From positions 1 through 35,624 of IMG/VR virus record IMGVR_UViG_3300044638_006012: DNA of 35,624 nucleotides, one strand, 5' to 3'. Under the pieces are notes generated by a model. That model saw only the letters and a program-made list of their open reading frames with translations, ran no database searches and was not told the DNA's origin. Each line of letters begins with the position of its first letter. Position 1 is the first letter of the stretch. Shown one piece after another: positions 1 through 6,684 of this stretch. Source of the DNA: a virus. The position numbers were made by a program, and so were the translations under genes.

Positions 1-415
1 TGGTTTGGGTTCCCGTCTGAGTCTCGGTTCCCGTTTCAGTTGAGGTCTCGGTATTGGTTTGAGTCCCCGTTTGAGTTTCGGTTCCGGTCTCTGTTGAAGT
101 CTCGGTATTGGTTTGAGTCCCCGTTTGGGTTTCGGTTCCCGTCTCTGTTGAGGTCTCGGTATTGGTTTGGGTTCCCGTTTGGGTTTCGGTTCCCGTTTCG
201 GTTGAAGTCTCGGTATTGGTTTGGGTTCCCGTTTGGGTCTCCGTTCCGGTCTCTGTTGAGGTCTCGGTATTGGTTTGGGTTCCCGTTTGGGTTTCGGTTC
301 CCGTCTCTGCTGAGGTCTCGGTATTGGTTTGAGTCCCCGTCTGGGTTTCCGTTCCCGTCTCTGTTGAAGTCTCGGTGCTAGTCTGAGTCCCCGCTTGGGT
401 TTCGGTTCCGGTCTC
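1..415 (-). repeat. 54-bp in-frame tandem repeat, about 7.7 copies visible
   Basis: The unit recurs exactly every 54 bp: the landmark ctcggt occurs at 47, 101, 155, 209, 263, 317 and 371 on the plus strand. Copies differ mainly by synonymous or conservative changes (E/Q, S/T). On the minus strand each unit encodes 18 residues of the form (TX)9, X being E, G, E, Q, G, Q, N, E, S. The array continues past base 1, so total copy number is unknown. Such arrays expand and contract by slippage or recombination and are prone to misassembly. Confidence 0.95.
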
Positions 416-697
416 CTGCTGCATCCCTGCTTCTGAGGTCGTGTTAATCTGTGATCCGCGCACCTCAGTCGTTACCTGCTCGGGCGTCGCTTCTGTTTTT
501 ACTGTCGGAGCGCTAACTACAACTTGTGTTTTCGCTAGAGAATTGACTCCGGCAGGAATCACCACCTCGTACTGAAAAGCCATTTTATCAGGGAGCGCCA
601 CAACAACGTGCTGTCGCGCCGAAATAACTCCCGCCTTCACCTCTTGGATGACTTGCGATATGGCGGCGGCTACATTTGCAAGGCGGATCTGTGGCAT
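1..697 (-). CDS. Threonine-repeat virion-associated protein, 3'-truncated by window edge
   Basis: The ATG is at 697-695, four bases after the TAA of the preceding adaptor-like gene. The frame stays open to the window edge (232 codons), so the C-terminus is missing. The first ~95 residues look globular (begins MPQIRLANVAAAISQV; contains a VVVALPDKMAFQYEVVIPAG stretch). The rest is an 18-residue tandem repeat in which almost every second residue is Thr, alternating with Glu, Gly, Gln, Asn and Ser. This resembles a mucin-like stalk or an extended beta structure with Thr on one face. Position after the adaptor genes suggests a tail, neck or decoration protein. No SD is visible. I do not recognise the family. 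The repeat could be an O-glycosylation substrate, given the nearby glycosyltransferase-like genes; this is inference. Confidence 0.8.
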   Translation of the reverse strand, partial: MPQIRLANVAAAISQVIQEVKAGVISARQHVVVALPDKMAFQYEVVIPAGVNSLAKTQVVVSAPTVKTEATPEQVTTEVRGSQINTTSEAGMQQETGTETQAGTQTSTETSTETGTETQTGTQTNTETSAETGTETQTGTQTNTETSTETGTETQTGTQTNTETSTETGTETQTGTQTNTETSTETGTETQTGTQTNTETSTETGTETQTGTQTNTETSTETGTETQTGTQT

Positions 698-700
698 GGT

Positions 701-1567
701 TTAGTAATTGTATGGGGTTTTTACCCTGTTAAATGACGGGCCGGAATCGGCAGGGATTCGTTGTAAAAGAGAAACCGCCCGCTCTGCATCTGCCATCACT
801 CCCTTATTGTCCTCTCCCTGGGGCCATAGCTGGCCGGTTGCTAGCCGTCCAAGCGCTATTGGGTACAAGATCGCTAGGGCGTGTTCTGGCGCAACGGGGA
901 TAACTGTGTCGCTTGTAAGTTCAGGTAGCTTGAATTGCTTCGGGCGTACCTCCATCGTTGCGGTGATGCCACACGCTGACGCGGGGATCGGGACTAGCCG
1001 CATGAGGTAAGAGGGCGAGACTCCCGCTGCTTGTCCCCGCGCTTCCACCACGAATCGAACGGGGGAACCAATGGGGGCCTCGCCCAAGAATGACATTTCA
1101 TCGTTCTGCCTGGTCAATGCTCTGACAGACGAGCCGGCGCTGATAAGTAGGGGCTGGCCTACAAAGCGGGAAAAATCCTCTCCAAGAATAAGGACATCAG
1201 AGTAAATCGTTGCTGCGGCAGCGCCGGAAGCTCCCGCAAAAGGTGCCTGCAAGGTATTTAGTGAATCAATCTTGTTGATTCCTTCATCTCCTGAAATCTG
1301 GATGCTTTTGCCGATATGCTCGGCGGTTACGCCGCTTACCTGCTTGCTTCCATTGGTTGCCGTCACCTGAAGTTGGAGGGGCGCATGGATAGAATAGTGA
1401 ACATTCTTGCGCTGGCGGTAGGTAAATGGTGCCAGCATGAAGAAATCCATGAGCGCCCCATTGATGGCGTCTAGCACCTCTTGCGCGTCGTCAATAACGA
1501 GTGTGTGAAGGTCATTAACCTTCAAGCGCCGGCATAGCCGGTTCCCAAGTTGGATTAAGGTCATCAT
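701..1567 (-). CDS. Head-tail adaptor-like virion protein (288 aa)
   Basis: The N-terminal helical stretch (DDAQEVLDAINGALMDFF, residues ~26-43) followed by a beta-rich body matches the general plan of the SU10-type phage adaptor family, whose members bridge portal and tail. This is from pattern memory, not a search. The start ATG at 1567 overlaps the upstream stop (ATGA) and has a GGAGG-type SD five bases upstream; a second ATG follows directly. The gene ends in TAA at 703-701. It sits downstream of another adaptor-like gene and upstream of the Thr-repeat protein, consistent with a neck module. Alternative: minor tail or head-completion protein. Confidence 0.6.
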   Translation of the reverse strand: MMTLIQLGNRLCRRLKVNDLHTLVIDDAQEVLDAINGALMDFFMLAPFTYRQRKNVHYSIHAPLQLQVTATNGSKQVSGVTAEHIGKSIQISGDEGINKIDSLNTLQAPFAGASGAAAATIYSDVLILGEDFSRFVGQPLLISAGSSVRALTRQNDEMSFLGEAPIGSPVRFVVEARGQAAGVSPSYLMRLVPIPASACGITATMEVRPKQFKLPELTSDTVIPVAPEHALAILYPIALGRLATGQLWPQGEDNKGVMADAERAVSLLQRIPADSGPSFNRVKTPYNY

Positions 1568-2286
1568 TCACCCCTCCCCTGTTCAGGCTGTGGCCTGGTA
1601 TCGTTGTCTGCCTTCGGCTTCGGATTGAGTAGCTTCAGGTTGGCAATCGCCTTCTCGTAATCCGCCGAGTACATGGCGGCTTCATCCTTCATGATCCAGT
1701 AATGGCTTCTCATGGCGTGACCACGGGAAAGCGGCATTAGGTAGGTCTCCACCCAAGAGAGTGGGACAGGTAATGAAATTGAAGTGTCCGTAAGGTCGGC
1801 GGCTGAAATGTGCGGAACCTCAAAGGTGGTATCCACGGACGCTACTAAAGCGACGCCTGCGAGCGCCGGAGGGGTAATATGGAGGATCGCGCCAGCCTCG
1901 CCGTCGTAGGTTCTTTCTAGGAAGTAGGCTTCAGGCGTTCCGCTGGCCGCGCTTGGATTATAGGTTGCGGCGTAGTAATCAACTTCCTGCCTCCTGGCGA
2001 GTGGCCGGAGATTCCGACCGCCAACGCGAACGCGGATAATGTTTGTGCTTGGCTCTATTGGTAGCTCTGCCTTTGAAGTATCACGCCCACTCCCGCCGTA
2101 GGTTAGGCTGTGGGTTTGCGTGTAGCGAAAATACTCCCCCGTCTCCCGAAAGATGTCCTGAATTGCGGCATTGATCGCATTAGCCACAACATCAGCCACA
2201 AAAGCAGGCGCATTGATTGGCTCCTCCATCCCTAAAAGGCGATAAAGGTCTTCTCTTACTTTCGTGATAGGGAGAGATTCGGACAT
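1564..2286 (-). CDS. Head-tail connector/adaptor-like protein (240 aa)
   Basis: The N-terminal segment (residues ~25-50, VADVVANAINAAIQDIFRET) forms amphipathic helices, followed by a beta-rich middle with a VRVGGRNLRPLARRQEVDYY stretch and a helical C-terminus ending in a charged, disordered tail. Length and layout are typical of connector proteins encoded just after the capsid gene in podovirus-like phages. The start ATG at 2286 lies three bases past the preceding TAA with no SD, so coupled translation is likely. The 3' end overlaps the next gene by four bases. Function is inferred from context and composition. Confidence 0.6.
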   Translation of the reverse strand: MSESLPITKVREDLYRLLGMEEPINAPAFVADVVANAINAAIQDIFRETGEYFRYTQTHSLTYGGSGRDTSKAELPIEPSTNIIRVRVGGRNLRPLARRQEVDYYAATYNPSAASGTPEAYFLERTYDGEAGAILHITPPALAGVALVASVDTTFEVPHISAADLTDTSISLPVPLSWVETYLMPLSRGHAMRSHYWIMKDEAAMYSADYEKAIANLKLLNPKPKADNDTRPQPEQGRGE

Positions 2287-2288
2287 GG

Positions 2289-2615
2289 TTAGGTCAAAAC
2301 AAGTTCGGCGCTTGGCTGCTTGGGTGGCCGGCCTCTCTTTTTGAGAGGTGGCTGAGAAATTGATTGAGGCTCTTCAGCCTCCTTTTGTTCGGCATCAACT
2401 ACCCTGGGAACAATCCGGAACCAGTAGTTTTGTGATGCGAACATATCCGGCGCTACTTTATTGAACTCCTCAGAGTCAATTTCGCGACCAAGATAAATGT
2501 GCATGGCGTAGCGCTCGCTCCATTCAAAGCGGTAGGACGCGCCGGAATCGCCGGTGTGGTGGGTGACAAGCCCACTACTCATAAGAGTATCGGGCATGGT
2601 GATAATGAGTCTCAT
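2289..2615 (-). CDS. Small hypothetical protein with AT-hook-like tail (108 aa)
   Basis: I do not recognise the family. Residues 1-75 look like a compact beta-rich domain (SYRFEWSERYAMHIYLGREI). The C-terminus is disordered and holds the basic motif KKRGRPPK (residues 92-99), an AT-hook-like R-G-R-P core that binds AT-rich minor groove in other proteins. It is first after the terminator-like hairpin that follows the capsid gene, and is tightly linked to the adaptor genes. An internal Met at residue 7 is an alternative start. A DNA-contacting head or neck role is possible but unproven. Confidence 0.6.
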   Translation of the reverse strand: MRLIITMPDTLMSSGLVTHHTGDSGASYRFEWSERYAMHIYLGREIDSEEFNKVAPDMFASQNYWFRIVPRVVDAEQKEAEEPQSISQPPLKKRGRPPKQPSAELVLT

Positions 2616-2639
2616 GCGTGTGGTGGGATAAATTCAAAG

Positions 2640-2665
2640 AGGGAGGGGGATTTCTCCCCCTCCCT
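2640..2665 (-). terminator. Strong hairpin after the capsid gene (probable terminator/attenuator)
   Basis: This is an 11-bp perfect stem (2640-2650 with 2655-2665), very G/C-rich, closed by a four-base loop that reads GAAA on the minus strand, a GNRA-type tetraloop. It starts 17 bases after the capsid stop codon. On the minus strand it is followed by CTTTGAATTTAT, a weak T-rich run, so termination may be partial. It would set capsid transcript level apart from the downstream connector genes. Confidence 0.65.
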
Positions 2666-2682
2666 GAATGAATCATTGGCCT

Positions 2683-4176
2683 TTAGGCAATGAGCGGGAG
2701 AGGGATTCCCGCGTAGGGCATGGCGTGTTCCACAACGAGGTAGTTGGGGAAGCGGCCATCGACGCGCTTGTAGGGAGACTGACCGAAGACGCTGGTGATG
2801 TAGGTCTTCTTCAAGAACTCGCCGTCAAGCTTCTCCTCGGTGCGCTCGTTACGGAAACGGCCATAGCCGCGAACCGCTGCGTTTGCGCCAAGGATGAGGG
2901 AGCGACCAATGGGAACACCGGCAGCATTGCACTCAAGGATCATAGATCCTTCAGGATGCGAGTTGGTGATCTTGGCGTCGTCCCAAGGCCCGTTAGCGGT
3001 CGGGGTGACAAGTCCAAGGCTCTTGACCTTGAAGGAATCAGCCGTACCCGTGGAGGGGATGAGCATCTTGTTAACCGTAAGGACATTGAAGCCGTTGGCA
3101 TCAAGCCCGTTGCCGGTGAACCCGTAGAAGCCGTACTTTCCGGCATTGGCACCCGTGAGGTTGACAATGAGGAGGTAGCGCTGCGTGGAGTCTGCGGCAA
3201 GCTGGTTAGACGGGGTGAAGCGATAGGCGTAGTTGCTGAAGAACTCGAAATAACGAGCCTTCACCGCTGCCGCCGTGCTGTTGCCGCCGCCGAAGATGTT
3301 GAATCCTGCGGTTGGGTTGGTGATCGCCGCCCCAAGGTAGGCCTTGGGATTCATGGCGGAACCAACTGCACCGAAGCCGTCGTGATCGAGCGGGTTAAAC
3401 TCGCGGATAACGTGGCCGTTCACATCGACGTATCCACCCGAGAAAATCGGGTTCTCGTCGCCGCGAACACCAGCCAGGTTAAGAGCCTGACGGTAATCTG
3501 CGGAGTTTTTCAGGGAGACAAGTCCCTCGCCAAGGCCGACCACAATGAAGCGGTTGATCTTGTTGGGGCCGATCTTGTTGACCATAGCAGGGCGAGCGCC
3601 AAGGGTTTTAAGGCGCTGACCGCCGCTGATGATGGTGTCCATGGAAATGGTGTCGGCGCTCTTGAGGAGATCGCGGGAACCCTTTCCGTTGGCGAAGGCG
3701 GTATTATCCACTCCACCGGACTTGATGAACATCATCTGAAGACGCTCGGTCTTCTTGCGGCCAAGCCACTTGCCCAACTGCTCGGGGACGCCGGCTTTCA
3801 GTTCGCTGATAAGAGCGGTCTGATCCTCGGTGCGGAGGTTGTGGGCCGTAGCGTGACGGAGGTAATCCACCTCAAGGGAGAAGGAACCGACGCGGAAGGC
3901 CTCGGCGTTATCTCCAATGATTTCGTCACCCTGAACGCCGTCCCCGTAGAGACCGCTCATGGTGCGGAAGGTGATGGACTGACCGGCACCCTTGGCGAGG
4001 TCGGTGATGGACTGGATTGGGGAATCGGAGCCGGAACCCTCAAACTCACCGAAATAATCTTCGGCCTGTTCGGAGATTTCTACTCCCTTCTTCCACAATT
4101 TAGGCAGAAAGTCGGCGCTCTGGGCGACCAACTGACTGCTCAAGTTAGTATTACTGGGTATGCTGTATGCGGGCAT
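2683..4176 (-). CDS. Major capsid protein, DUF4043 / N4-gp56-like (497 aa)
   Basis: The length, position directly after a scaffold-like gene, and features such as the acidic N-terminal arm, the ITFRTMSGLYGDGVQGDE segment (residues ~68-85) and VDYLRHATAHNLRTEDQTA (~103-121) fit the N4-gp56/DUF4043 group of HK97-fold capsid proteins. The C-terminal part carries a KKTYITSVFGQSPYKRVDGR stretch typical of the P-domain end. Start ATG 4176 is preceded by a hairpin and no SD. A strong terminator-like hairpin follows the stop, as expected for the most abundant structural product. The family assignment is from memory of sequence patterns. Confidence 0.85.
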   Translation of the reverse strand: MPAYSIPSNTNLSSQLVAQSADFLPKLWKKGVEISEQAEDYFGEFEGSGSDSPIQSITDLAKGAGQSITFRTMSGLYGDGVQGDEIIGDNAEAFRVGSFSLEVDYLRHATAHNLRTEDQTALISELKAGVPEQLGKWLGRKKTERLQMMFIKSGGVDNTAFANGKGSRDLLKSADTISMDTIISGGQRLKTLGARPAMVNKIGPNKINRFIVVGLGEGLVSLKNSADYRQALNLAGVRGDENPIFSGGYVDVNGHVIREFNPLDHDGFGAVGSAMNPKAYLGAAITNPTAGFNIFGGGNSTAAAVKARYFEFFSNYAYRFTPSNQLAADSTQRYLLIVNLTGANAGKYGFYGFTGNGLDANGFNVLTVNKMLIPSTGTADSFKVKSLGLVTPTANGPWDDAKITNSHPEGSMILECNAAGVPIGRSLILGANAAVRGYGRFRNERTEEKLDGEFLKKTYITSVFGQSPYKRVDGRFPNYLVVEHAMPYAGIPLPLIA

Positions 4177-4199
4177 GGTAGTGTTTTTTTGGAACTACC
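4177..4199 (-). promoter_or_regulatory. Leader hairpin abutting the capsid start codon
   Basis: On the minus strand GGTAGT pairs with ACTACC (4194-4199 with 4177-4182), enclosing an 11-base loop with a run of seven A. The stem ends directly at the capsid ATG. No SD precedes this start, so the A-rich loop may help ribosome recruitment, or the hairpin may tune translation. Inference from sequence only. Confidence 0.4.
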
Positions 4200-4223
4200 G
4201 CCGCCCTGCGCCTGCATCCGGCT

Positions 4224-4237
4224 CCGGCAATCGCCGG
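4224..4237 (-). promoter_or_regulatory. Small GC hairpin in scaffold-capsid intergenic region
   Basis: A perfect 5-bp inverted repeat CCGGC/GCCGG with a four-base loop lies in the 81-base gap between the scaffold stop and capsid ATG. It has no following T-run, so it is more likely an RNA-stability or processing element than a terminator. It is short and could be chance. Confidence 0.3.
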
Positions 4238-4257
4238 TCGGTTGAGGTTTTTAGTTG

Positions 4258-5310
4258 TTAACGTGCAAGCGAGGCAACAAGGGCGCGTAGCCCGTCCTCA
4301 TCCTTTACGTTATCAAGCAGTTCGTCGGCTGTTCCGCTGATGACTGCTTGGCTTGGCCTGCTGGTGCGGGCTGCTGCCGGAGCAATCGGGGTTGCCGGAC
4401 GAATAGATGACTGCGGGGTTGTGACTGCCGCGCGTGATGGCTGTGTGGCCTTGGGTGAAGTTGGCTTGTTCGCATTTGGGGGAATCCCCAGTTCATTAGC
4501 TGCCATCTGTGCAAGCTTTTCGGGCTTGTTGGCGCTGTAGAATAGGGGGTTGCCTGTCTCTTTGAGTACCTGGTCAATCTCAAGCATCTTGGTAACAAGG
4601 GGAGAGTTTGCATCGGTGACATCAGGGTAATACTCAACCGCGCGGGCCTTGGAGTTATCCACATCCGCGTTAAAGCGGGCTGTTTCCTCTTCATAGGCGC
4701 GGGCTTGAGCGACCTTGATTTCCTCGATGGTCTTCTGTGCCTCCTCGATCTGCTCGTCAAGATCAGGAACCTTATCCAACTCGATATTTGTGAAAGCCGC
4801 CTTTCGTAGTGCTTTAAGCTCTACGATCTTCTCTTGGGTAGCCTCCAAGGACGGAATTTCCCGTTCGTCTTGGATGACCTGCCCTTGATCTGCCGGCACC
4901 CTCACCCTCTCAAGCGCTTCAGCTAGGGAGAGGTCGGGGTTGCGCTGACGCAAAAGAAGGGCCTTGCGCTCTTCTTCGGGCCAGTTTCCGACGCGAAGGC
5001 GCTCCGGCAAGCGATCCTCGCCTAGAACAGTAGGATTTTCCTGCTCTTGGCTTGGCGCTTCAGGCGTCTCTTGTGGGGCTTCCTGGGGTTCCTGCTGCTG
5101 TGCAAGCAGGCTTTCGAGATTGGAAGTCAAATTGCGATAGCCAGCTTCATCCAAGGTCTCAACATCCATCGACGCGGGCTGTGACGCCGCGCTGTCAATA
5201 GTTTCGTCCGAGGTTGTAGTTGACGGAACCACGGCAGGAGCCTCTTGCGGGGTCTCCGTGGACATTGGGGTTTGATCGGCTTCCGCCTGATCTGGGAGTA
5301 GTTCACTCAT
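4258..5310 (-). CDS. Scaffold-like protein (350 aa from ATG 5310)
   Basis: It lies immediately upstream of the capsid gene, has a Gln/Glu/Pro-rich disordered N-terminal third, a charged coiled coil (about residues 155-215) and a Pro/Ala-rich linker before a short helical C-terminus (ADELLDNVKDEDGLRALVAS). This is the usual layout of phage scaffolding proteins, where the C-terminal helices contact the capsid protein. The frame is open to a GTG at 5379, but I prefer ATG 5310. That start sits eight bases after a -10-like element, begins MSE like several genes here, and avoids overlap with the divergent gene at 5363. No SD is visible. No protease domain is seen in it. Confidence 0.75.
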   Translation of the reverse strand: MSELLPDQAEADQTPMSTETPQEAPAVVPSTTTSDETIDSAASQPASMDVETLDEAGYRNLTSNLESLLAQQQEPQEAPQETPEAPSQEQENPTVLGEDRLPERLRVGNWPEEERKALLLRQRNPDLSLAEALERVRVPADQGQVIQDEREIPSLEATQEKIVELKALRKAAFTNIELDKVPDLDEQIEEAQKTIEEIKVAQARAYEEETARFNADVDNSKARAVEYYPDVTDANSPLVTKMLEIDQVLKETGNPLFYSANKPEKLAQMAANELGIPPNANKPTSPKATQPSRAAVTTPQSSIRPATPIAPAAARTSRPSQAVISGTADELLDNVKDEDGLRALVASLAR

Positions 5311-5318
5311 TAAGGCTT

Positions 5319-5346
5319 GTTTTATTCTTGTTCTGTTTTCTGTCAA
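5319..5346 (-). promoter_or_regulatory. Sigma70-like promoter for scaffold/capsid genes
   Basis: On the minus strand a perfect TTGACA (5346-5341), a 16-base spacer and TAAAAC (5324-5319, four of six matches to the -10 consensus) precede ATG 5310 by only eight bases. Initiation about seven bases after the -10 would give an mRNA that is almost leaderless. The geometry matches the promoter at 24673-24701. Confidence 0.4.
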
Positions 5347-5362
5347 ATGCTTTTTTACGTCT

Positions 5363-5638
5363 GTGTCGTATAAATCCACCCAACTGCCTACGGGTCAACT
5401 TGCGCAAGCGGAGCAAGATTTGACTGATCTTAACTACCTAAAGTCGCAATCGGCATGGAAGCGCTACGCTTTAAGGCGCATGAAGGAAATTGAGGAGTCC
5501 GCGCGGGCGGCTGTTCTTGCTGATGGTCTATCTCCCCAGGAGCGCCATGAGCGGCATTTAGTATGGAAGGCCCTCCAATCGGCTATGCAGTTCCCCGAAA
5601 CTGATGAGCGCGCAGTACGGAAGCTGGTAGAAGGCTAG
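5363..5638 (+). CDS. Small plus-strand protein, helical (91 aa)
   Basis: This is the only plus-strand gene outside the giant gene. Its protein looks genuine, not a shadow: it is mostly alpha-helical with balanced charge (SAWKRYALRRMKEIEESARA, then LSPQERHERHLVWKALQSAM) and resembles small conserved phage proteins of unknown role. It starts at GTG 5363 without an SD; no ATG fits better. It is divergent from the scaffold-like gene (52-base gap) and its TAG overlaps the TAG of the convergent glycosyltransferase-like gene within one palindromic CTAG (5635-5638). Its function is unknown; a separately expressed regulator is possible. Confidence 0.7.
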   Translation: MSYKSTQLPTGQLAQAEQDLTDLNYLKSQSAWKRYALRRMKEIEESARAAVLADGLSPQERHERHLVWKALQSAMQFPETDERAVRKLVEG

Positions 5639-6684
5639 ACTGAAACGAATGCCTGTGGCCTCTGTCGTAGATGGCCCCTGCACTCCCCCTCGTTCTCATG
5701 GTAGGCGCGGAAGTGGACAATCTCAGTCTTTCCGTCCCGATCCTGACGCTTAATGTGATCGCAAACGATATGAGGGACACACGCGATCTTGAGTCCGTGA
5801 GGGTGGAATCTTGACCAGCAAAGGAATAAATCCTGTGTTCCCCTCCCCTCGTAACCCGTAAAATCTGAGTGGGCTAGTGCGGCTTTAGATAGCAAAGTGC
5901 AACCTAGCCCGCACCAATCAGAAGGGACGACTGCCCCAAGGCCAATAGCAGGATAGGCGAAATCCATCCACCCACGGCGGCGATAGCCCTTGGCGTTGAG
6001 TTCAAAGACGTTGCCTGTAGGCGGGGACTTCTTGACCCATTCCCGAAGTCTTCCCATGCGCTTGCCTTCCCGCTCCCCTGTTTTCTGTGCCGCTTCAGCC
6101 TCCTCTGCGTTAGTCGGCTTTGTGATCGCCTTCAGTCGCTCCTCGCATTTCTCAAGCAGGAGTTTGAGGCGGGGCTTGAGATTCCTCTCCTCTGGGAGGA
6201 AATCCTCGGCGATCTGATGCTGGGGAGAGCCGAACCCTCCAAGGAATAATCCATTCGGGTAGGTAGCAGCTGCTATGTCGTAGTAGGGACGGCCATCGGC
6301 TTGTGGCATGGCAAGCGTCCATTCGAGAACACGCAATCCATGAGCCGGAACTATCGTGTCGCTCTCTACCACCCAGCATTGGTCGGCGCGGATCTTCCTC
6401 GCAAAGGCGAAGCCTGCCCCCTGCAAGGCGGCGATCCTAAGTTGCGCCTCCTCTTTGTAGTCCTTGGCATCATCCTTGAAGGGATGTTTTAACACGCTCA
6501 CCTTCCAGCCTTCGGGAAGCTCGCGCTTGGCAATCTCGGCGGCGGCTTCCCCCTCTTTGCTCTCATCCGTCGAGAAGATGAAATGCGCCTCGTCGTGGTG
6601 GGATGCTGCGGCGGCTATAGCACGGACGCATTGAGGCCATGCGTGGAGGTAGCCACGGGTTGCAGAAACGGTGATGGCGATCAT
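5635..6684 (-). CDS. GT-A-like glycosyltransferase (349 aa)
   Basis: The fold order fits family-2-type (GT-A) glycosyltransferases, which use a nucleotide sugar and a divalent metal. There is an N-terminal beta-strand (MIAITVSATRGYL), a strand ending in VVESDTIVP (residues ~105-113) where E-S-D would replace the usual DxD metal site, and GCTLLSKAALA (~261-271). A C-terminal block has GTQD (282-285) and a late His (H310) in VCDHI. A charged helical insertion (~165-220) splits the middle. Start ATG 6684 overlaps the upstream TAA and has GGAG seven bases upstream. Its place between structural genes suggests it modifies virion proteins, though host surface glycans or modified DNA bases are alternatives. 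Confidence 0.7.
   Translation of the reverse strand: MIAITVSATRGYLHAWPQCVRAIAAAASHHDEAHFIFSTDESKEGEAAAEIAKRELPEGWKVSVLKHPFKDDAKDYKEEAQLRIAALQGAGFAFARKIRADQCWVVESDTIVPAHGLRVLEWTLAMPQADGRPYYDIAAATYPNGLFLGGFGSPQHQIAEDFLPEERNLKPRLKLLLEKCEERLKAITKPTNAEEAEAAQKTGEREGKRMGRLREWVKKSPPTGNVFELNAKGYRRRGWMDFAYPAIGLGAVVPSDWCGLGCTLLSKAALAHSDFTGYEGRGTQDLFLCWSRFHPHGLKIACVPHIVCDHIKRQDRDGKTEIVHFRAYHENEGECRGHLRQRPQAFVSV

Noticed and set aside
40-381. Plus-strand Arg/Phe/Ser repeat ORF
   Set aside because: Reverse of the Thr-repeat array; the minus frame has a start, a globular domain and operon context.
1-415. Possible CRISPR array
   Set aside because: The repeats are contiguous, in frame and without unique spacers; it is a coding tandem repeat.
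2668-4245. 525-codon plus-strand open frame
   Set aside because: It is antisense to the clear capsid gene, and its product has the composition of a complement frame. Codon bias of the capsid gene explains the lack of stops.
4258-5379. Longer scaffold-like start at GTG 5379
   Set aside because: It overlaps the divergent gene and the promoter-like element; ATG 5310 fits better.
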